Source of the DNA: RGIG1995 sp045645205
GTDB lineage: Bacteria; Bacillota; Clostridia; Oscillospirales; CAG-272
Length of the DNA: 32,226 nucleotides
Reading direction: 5' to 3'
Assembly (NCBI GenBank): GCA_045645205.1
Contig: JAZRIJ010000081.1
Location: 1 to 32,226 of the forward strand
Positions 28,695 through 32,226 of the stretch are shown here, piece by piece. Below the pieces are notes generated by a model. It had not been told where the DNA came from. It worked only from the letters and a program-made list of their open reading frames with translations, and ran no database searches. The number at the start of each line of letters is the position of its first letter. Position 1 is the stretch's first letter. The position numbers and the translations under genes were made by a program.

Positions 28695-29480
28695 TTAATT
28701 ATTTAAAAGCTTTCTTCTGTTTACACCCTTAAAGCAGGTAAACAGGGGAACATTTTTTCCCTCTGCCCTCTTACATATATTAGAAAATGCCTTGGCTATA
28801 TTAGTATCGGCGGCCACATCGATAAGCTGTCCTTGATCCTGCATCAAAACAAGCCTCGAATCGTAAGGCACTATTCCGGCAAGTCTTAAATATGTCTTAT
28901 CTATTATATGCACAACAGACGGTTTTTTATTACTGTCTTTTCCAGACATATCAAACATATTTATTATAAGTTTTCTGTCCTGAACCCCCAAAGACTCAAG
29001 CTCTCTGCCCGTACATTCTGCTGCTCTGATAGATGGAAATGAATGTGTCGCCACAATATAAGCCTCATCACTACAGGCTGCCGCTGCAGAAAACTCTTCT
29101 CCCGAGCTTCCGGGAGTATCAAGAATAATATAGCTCAACAAATATTTTTTCTTTACCTCTTCAAGCATATCTGAAAAAGCTTTGCTGTCAATACCCCCAC
29201 GGTAATTGAAAGGAGCAGGTAAAAAGTACAAATTTTCATTTCGTCTGTCCCGAATAATTGCCTTGTCAATGGGTACATTAGACATCAAGACATCACCTGC
29301 ATCGTGAACTATCTCATTTTCAAGTCCTAGAAGTATGTCAAGACTTCTCATACGAAAATCACAGTCAACAAGCAAAGTTCGTTTTCCAAAAGCCGAAAAA
29401 GAAAATGCTAAATTAGCCGCAATGGTAGACTTACCGACGCCGCCCTTAAAAGATGTTACCGTAATAACTCTGCACGACAC
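28695..29480 (-). CDS. minD: Septum-site ATPase MinD
   Basis: The 261-residue protein is a ParA/MinD-type ATPase that places the division septum. The deviant Walker A FKGGVGKST (residues 11-19) with its signature Lys13-type position, VDCDFRMRSLDILLGLEN and YIILDTPGSS are present. The C-terminal end, CKRAEGKNVPLFTCFKGVNRRKLLNN, is where an amphipathic membrane-targeting helix would be. No minC gene is adjacent. The start is GTG, with GGAGGTGG upstream and a TTGACA-N18-TATAAT promoter. A related ParA-type ATPase with another role is possible. Confidence 0.82.
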   Translation of the reverse strand: MSCRVITVTSFKGGVGKSTIAANLAFSFSAFGKRTLLVDCDFRMRSLDILLGLENEIVHDAGDVLMSNVPIDKAIIRDRRNENLYFLPAPFNYRGGIDSKAFSDMLEEVKKKYLLSYIILDTPGSSGEEFSAAAACSDEAYIVATHSFPSIRAAECTGRELESLGVQDRKLIINMFDMSGKDSNKKPSVVHIIDKTYLRLAGIVPYDSRLVLMQDQGQLIDVAADTNIAKAFSNICKRAEGKNVPLFTCFKGVNRRKLLNN

Positions 29481-29526
29481 TCAGTCCACCTCCGTTTTGT
29501 TTCTAAAATTAAACTATATCAAATTA

Positions 29527-29556
29527 ATTATAGCACATAAAATCATCTTTTGTCAA
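29527..29556 (-). promoter_or_regulatory. minD-mgsA promoter
   Basis: TTGACA at 29556-29551, an 18-base spacer, TATAAT at 29532-29527 on the minus strand. Confidence 0.85.
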
Positions 29557-29583
29557 TATAAAAAACTTTGCTTAGAGTAAGTT

Positions 29584-29622
29584 TTTATTAAAAAAATAAA
29601 GCCGTAAGCAAACGCTTACAGC
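29584..29622 (-). terminator. tRNA terminator
   Basis: On the minus strand GCTGTAAGC, loop GTTT, GCTTACGGC, then TTTATTTTTTT, eight bases past the tRNA CCA end. One G-U pair in the stem. Confidence 0.85.
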
Positions 29623-29629
29623 TTCGTTA

Positions 29630-29706
29630 TGGTGGGCCATCAGGGACTCGAACCCCGGACCAACCGGTTATGAGCCGGTAGCTCTAACCAACTGAGCTAA
29701 TGGCCC
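29630..29706 (-). tRNA. tRNA with CAT anticodon, probably tRNA-Ile2
   Basis: All parts of a cloverleaf are present over 77 nt: acceptor stem GGGCCAT/ATGGCCC, D arm AGCTCAGTTGGTTAGAGC, anticodon stem CCGG with loop CTCATAA, T arm CGGGG-TTCGAGT-CCCTG (one G-U pair), discriminator A and an encoded CCA. The CAT anticodon occurs in initiator Met, elongator Met and the lysidine-modified Ile tRNA for AUA. The GGnCC acceptor start and GGCTCATAACC resemble Firmicutes tRNA-Ile2 more than elongator Met; initiator is excluded by the paired first base. No partial copy of its 3' end was seen elsewhere, so it does not look like the integration site. Confidence 0.93.
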
Positions 29707-29761
29707 GATTGCTTTTTCAATCGGCTTTTTGCATTATACCATAATATCTTTTTTATGTCAA
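29705..29761 (-). promoter_or_regulatory. tRNA promoter and leader hairpin
   Basis: TTGACA (29761-29756), 17 bases, TATAAT (29738-29733). Transcription would start about 20 bases before the tRNA. The leader forms CCGATTG-AAAAAG-CAATCGG (29724-29705), whose right arm takes in the first two G of the tRNA. Confidence 0.8.
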
Positions 29762-29950
29762 TACAACACCAAAATAAATATGTAAATAAAATGTGAACAA
29801 GATGTTTTTTAGGGGGGGTAAATTAAAAAAGCATTTCATGTCTTCCGGCAACATATATTCTTTTCTTTTTATACCTACATAGTATATTTAACAATATATT
29901 AACATTGTTTAATATCTTTTATAAAAAAACAATAAAAATTTTGTTTTTAC

Positions 29951-29979
29951 TGGACAAAACAACTATAATATTGTATAAT
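29951..29979 (+). promoter_or_regulatory. Promoter of AraC-family gene
   Basis: TGGACA at 29951-29956, 17 bases, TATAAT at 29974-29979, just before AGAGGTGAT and the ATG at 29999. The A/T-rich stretch 29762-29950 holds no gene I can support. Confidence 0.7.
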
Positions 29980-29998
29980 AATCCCTAGAGGTGATATA

Positions 29999-30847
29999 AT
30001 GCTGTATTACAAAGTAATTCCTAAATCTCTTCCTAAAATTAAGTTTGCTCACTATTTTGCCAAAAAAGATTACCAGCAAGAATATTTTATATCATATCCC
30101 CAAATTGAAATAGTATATGTAAAAAACGGTTATTTTGATGTTGATATATGCGGAAGACAGGAAAGAGTTCCACAAGAAAGTGTTTTAATATTTTGCAGAA
30201 AAGTAGGTCCTGCACTCTTCAAGGCAGAACAAAGTGTCATCCACATGCACTATACCTGCGATATCCAAATTGACTACGATCTAAGTTTAACAGGCGATGC
30301 GACAGATACTTTTAACTCTATGGAAAATGCCCTTCTCCTGCCACTGTATCTTCCCCCTTCAGATGAGACCAAGCGAATTTCAAAAAAAATTATACAAATA
30401 GTAAGCGATTACAATGCCACAGAAAGTAATTCACTCGCTTGTTCCATAACTGCTTTAGGTCTGTTGGGAGAAATATCACAGATATGCAAAACTACGATCT
30501 ACGAAAAGAACGATATTTCATCTTCCATACTTTGTTACAAAATAAAAAAATTTATTTCCTCTAATATTACTAAAAATTTGATGCTTGCCGATATAGCCAA
30601 AGAAATTGGAAAATCTCCAAACTATCTTAACTCGGTCTTTAGCAAGACCGAAGGAACCTCTATCGGTCAATATATTGCTAGAGAAAAAATACATATGCTC
30701 ATTGAGCTAAAAAAAACAAGAGACATTTCTTTTGACGATGCTTGCAGATGTATAGGGATCACTGATATATCCTATGGATATCGAATGTTTAAAAAACACA
30801 TTGGCATGACTCCAAAGGTTTATTTTGAAAACCTAATTACAAAATGA
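29999..30847 (+). CDS. AraC-family transcriptional regulator
   Basis: The 282-residue protein has the AraC layout. The N-terminal part (about 1-100) looks like a cupin-type sensing domain, and the C-terminal part (about 180-282) carries two helix-turn-helix units: NLMLADIAKEIGKSPNYLNSVFSKTEGTSIG and ISFDDACRCIGITDISYGYRMFKKHIGMTPKVYF, the latter with the family's GMTPKxYF ending. It should respond to a small effector, which cannot be guessed. No metabolic operon is adjacent. A bidirectional terminator separates it from the convergent peptidase-like gene. Confidence 0.88.
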   Translation: MLYYKVIPKSLPKIKFAHYFAKKDYQQEYFISYPQIEIVYVKNGYFDVDICGRQERVPQESVLIFCRKVGPALFKAEQSVIHMHYTCDIQIDYDLSLTGDATDTFNSMENALLLPLYLPPSDETKRISKKIIQIVSDYNATESNSLACSITALGLLGEISQICKTTIYEKNDISSSILCYKIKKFISSNITKNLMLADIAKEIGKSPNYLNSVFSKTEGTSIGQYIAREKIHMLIELKKTRDISFDDACRCIGITDISYGYRMFKKHIGMTPKVYFENLITK

Positions 30848-30912
30848 TATTTAAAACAGTCGATTAAAGCTTGTAATTTGTTGCTTTCATAAAAAACAAT
30901 TAAAATTAACCT

Positions 30913-30950
30913 AAAAAGCATAAGGGATTATTGATCTCTTATGCTTTTTT
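30913..30950. terminator. Bidirectional terminator after the AraC gene
   Basis: AAAAAGCATAAG and CTTATGCTTTTT form a 12-base stem with poly-T on both sides, between two convergent genes. Confidence 0.88.
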
Positions 30951-30957
30951 ATAATCT

Positions 30958-32067
30958 TTATTTTTTTACTGTTACAATAAAGCCATCCATATTGTTTCCT
31001 GAGACCGTATATTCCTTATCAACCGGCACAGGAACATTTACAGTTTCTCCTTCCCCCTCGCTTCTGACATAGTATATCTCATATGAATTTCCAGTTTCAT
31101 CAGTAAACTCATAGTGCGCAGTTCCAAAAGCATAATCCTTAATCATTATCATATATTCTTCAAGACAAAGATTATTCTTTTTCATAAGCTCTGCATGAGG
31201 AACACCTACATAACGAAGATACAATGATGAAGTATATTCAAATCCCGTAATATCTTTTTTGTCATCGGGATAACGCTCAACAAAACCGTATTTGTAACAG
31301 TTTTCTTCTACCCATGAATAACCCTCAATTTCCGATATCTTATAGGTCATACCGTCTGCACCGTATACTCTGAGCGCTATACCGAGAGCCGTGTGATGAT
31401 CACTCTCTCCCGGCTTTGCTACTACAGATTTAGCCGCCTCTTCTCCGTGAGTTGCAACATAATCGTTGTAAACCTGAGTTTGTCTTGCTTCGTCTCTGTA
31501 GCTTGTCCATATAATAACATCCGACTTGCCTGATGCTTTTACAAAATCATTCATCATATTGTTGATATTACCAAGTATGTCCTTGTGGATTTTCATAGTA
31601 CCACTACTCAACTGATATGATGCAGCTTTATTACCGTAAAAGGCAATAAGTTCATCATTATCCGGATATACTACTTTATAGTTACTGCTAACATATATAA
31701 GACTGCCTTTGTTTATTTTATTTTTTGAAAATTCAAGCTCTGTATATGAGCTATTATCTATTACAGGGACTTCAGGAGAATCAGGCCCTTCTGTTTCGCC
31801 AACAGTTTCCTGAGGCTCAGTTTCATCCTCCGATGGATTTGAAGGCTGAGTTTCGGGAGTAAGCGTATTAACAAAAGAAGTATCAATAGGTTCATCTCCG
31901 GCATTTTCGCTGTTTTTGTGGAGATAGACAAAATAAACGGCAGATACTATCAAGGCAGCAACCAATAAAAAAACTATCGCATATTGAACAATCAAAAGCA
32001 TAGAATTACTGCGTTTTCTGGGCGGCCCTTCATATATCGGTTTGTAATCTTCATAGTTTTTTGACAT
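30958..32067 (-). CDS. VanY-like peptidase homologue with degraded zinc site
   Basis: The 369-residue protein has a cytoplasmic start, one membrane helix (about 23-49), an acidic Thr/Pro/Glu linker to about residue 105, then a domain of the VanY D-alanyl-D-alanine carboxypeptidase family (about 155-315). Family marks remain: TSYRDEARQ, AKPGESDHHT, ENCYKYGFVERYP and the RYVGVPHAE stretch. In active members the zinc site reads SxHxxGxAxD and ExxHxR. Here His224 remains, the Asp is Ala231, the second His is Tyr283 and the catalytic Glu position is Ser280. It is therefore probably not an active metallopeptidase but a cell-wall binding or regulatory relative. GGAGG precedes the ATG. Confidence 0.85.
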   Translation of the reverse strand: MSKNYEDYKPIYEGPPRKRSNSMLLIVQYAIVFLLVAALIVSAVYFVYLHKNSENAGDEPIDTSFVNTLTPETQPSNPSEDETEPQETVGETEGPDSPEVPVIDNSSYTELEFSKNKINKGSLIYVSSNYKVVYPDNDELIAFYGNKAASYQLSSGTMKIHKDILGNINNMMNDFVKASGKSDVIIWTSYRDEARQTQVYNDYVATHGEEAAKSVVAKPGESDHHTALGIALRVYGADGMTYKISEIEGYSWVEENCYKYGFVERYPDDKKDITGFEYTSSLYLRYVGVPHAELMKKNNLCLEEYMIMIKDYAFGTAHYEFTDETGNSYEIYYVRSEGEGETVNVPVPVDKEYTVSGNNMDGFIVTVKK

Positions 32068-32226
32068 CTTATTCTTCCTCCCTGCAATACTACAAATATA
32101 AAAATATTTTTAATAAAAAAGAAATATTAAACTAAGCTCTTTTATTCCCAAGTTATTACAAAATTAATTTTAAAAAACAATTAAATATATTATTCATTGT
32201 TTTTTATGGTTTATATACAATATAAA
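32068..32226. other. A/T-rich intergenic end of window
   Basis: Very A/T-rich sequence upstream of the VanY-like gene, presumably with its promoter, but no -35/-10 pair stands out. No gene is seen. Confidence 0.5.

Noticed and set aside
29630..29706. tRNA gene as integration site of the accessory element
   Set aside because: It lies about 13 kb inside the conserved chromosomal part, and no copy of its 3' end was seen near the integrase or the accessory borders.
1..32226. CRISPR array
   Set aside because: No regularly spaced direct repeats and no cas genes were seen anywhere in the window.

Overview
The window comes from a low-GC Gram-positive bacterium, most likely a gut-type Clostridia (Oscillospirales/Ruminococcaceae-like). 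The grounds are a serS gene behind a T-box leader, a YhaO/YhaN pair, a TIGR04086-type membrane protein next to yajC, AGGAGG-type ribosome binding sites and many near-consensus TTGACA-N17-TATAAT promoters. The genus cannot be fixed from sequence alone.

It has two halves. Positions 1 to about 16470 are accessory DNA; about 16580 to the end is ordinary chromosome. The accessory half contains: (1) a leftward operon (about 7473 to 490) of zinc-ribbon membrane proteins, a PH/GRAM-like membrane protein, a lipoprotein, two unrecognised soluble proteins and a stand-alone VirD4/TraG-like ATPase, ending in a small protein and a frameshifted pseudogene; (2) a tyrosine recombinase gene (7585-8679) bracketed by a perfect 16-bp inverted repeat, with a candidate small RNA beside it; (3) a leftward seven-gene operon (11356 to 8935) with a degenerate MNT-type nucleotidyltransferase, a HAD phosphatase, a metallophosphoesterase and small proteins, preceded by a strong promoter and a roughly 290-nt structured RNA ending in a terminator; (4) a transposon-like block (11710-15870) with an HTH protein, an 845-residue protein fusing an LHH-type HNH nuclease domain to an IS1595-like DDE transposase and a long C-terminal region, and a convergent 350-residue IS1595-family transposase; (5) a DUF559 endonuclease-like gene framed by inverted GC-rich repeats.

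The chromosomal half reads, left to right: TIGR04086 membrane protein, yajC, recG, an eight-helix membrane protein, yhaN and yhaO (all leftward); rbfA, an nrnA-like DHH phosphoesterase and truB (rightward); serS with its T-box, mgsA, minD and a CAT-anticodon tRNA (leftward); an AraC-family regulator (rightward); and a VanY-like peptidase homologue whose metal site is mostly lost (leftward).

The strongest candidates for something undescribed are the LHH-nuclease/DDE-transposase fusion with its convergent partner, the structured RNA at 11377-11670, and the zinc-ribbon/VirD4-like operon, which has no relaxase, VirB4 or other conjugation gene nearby.
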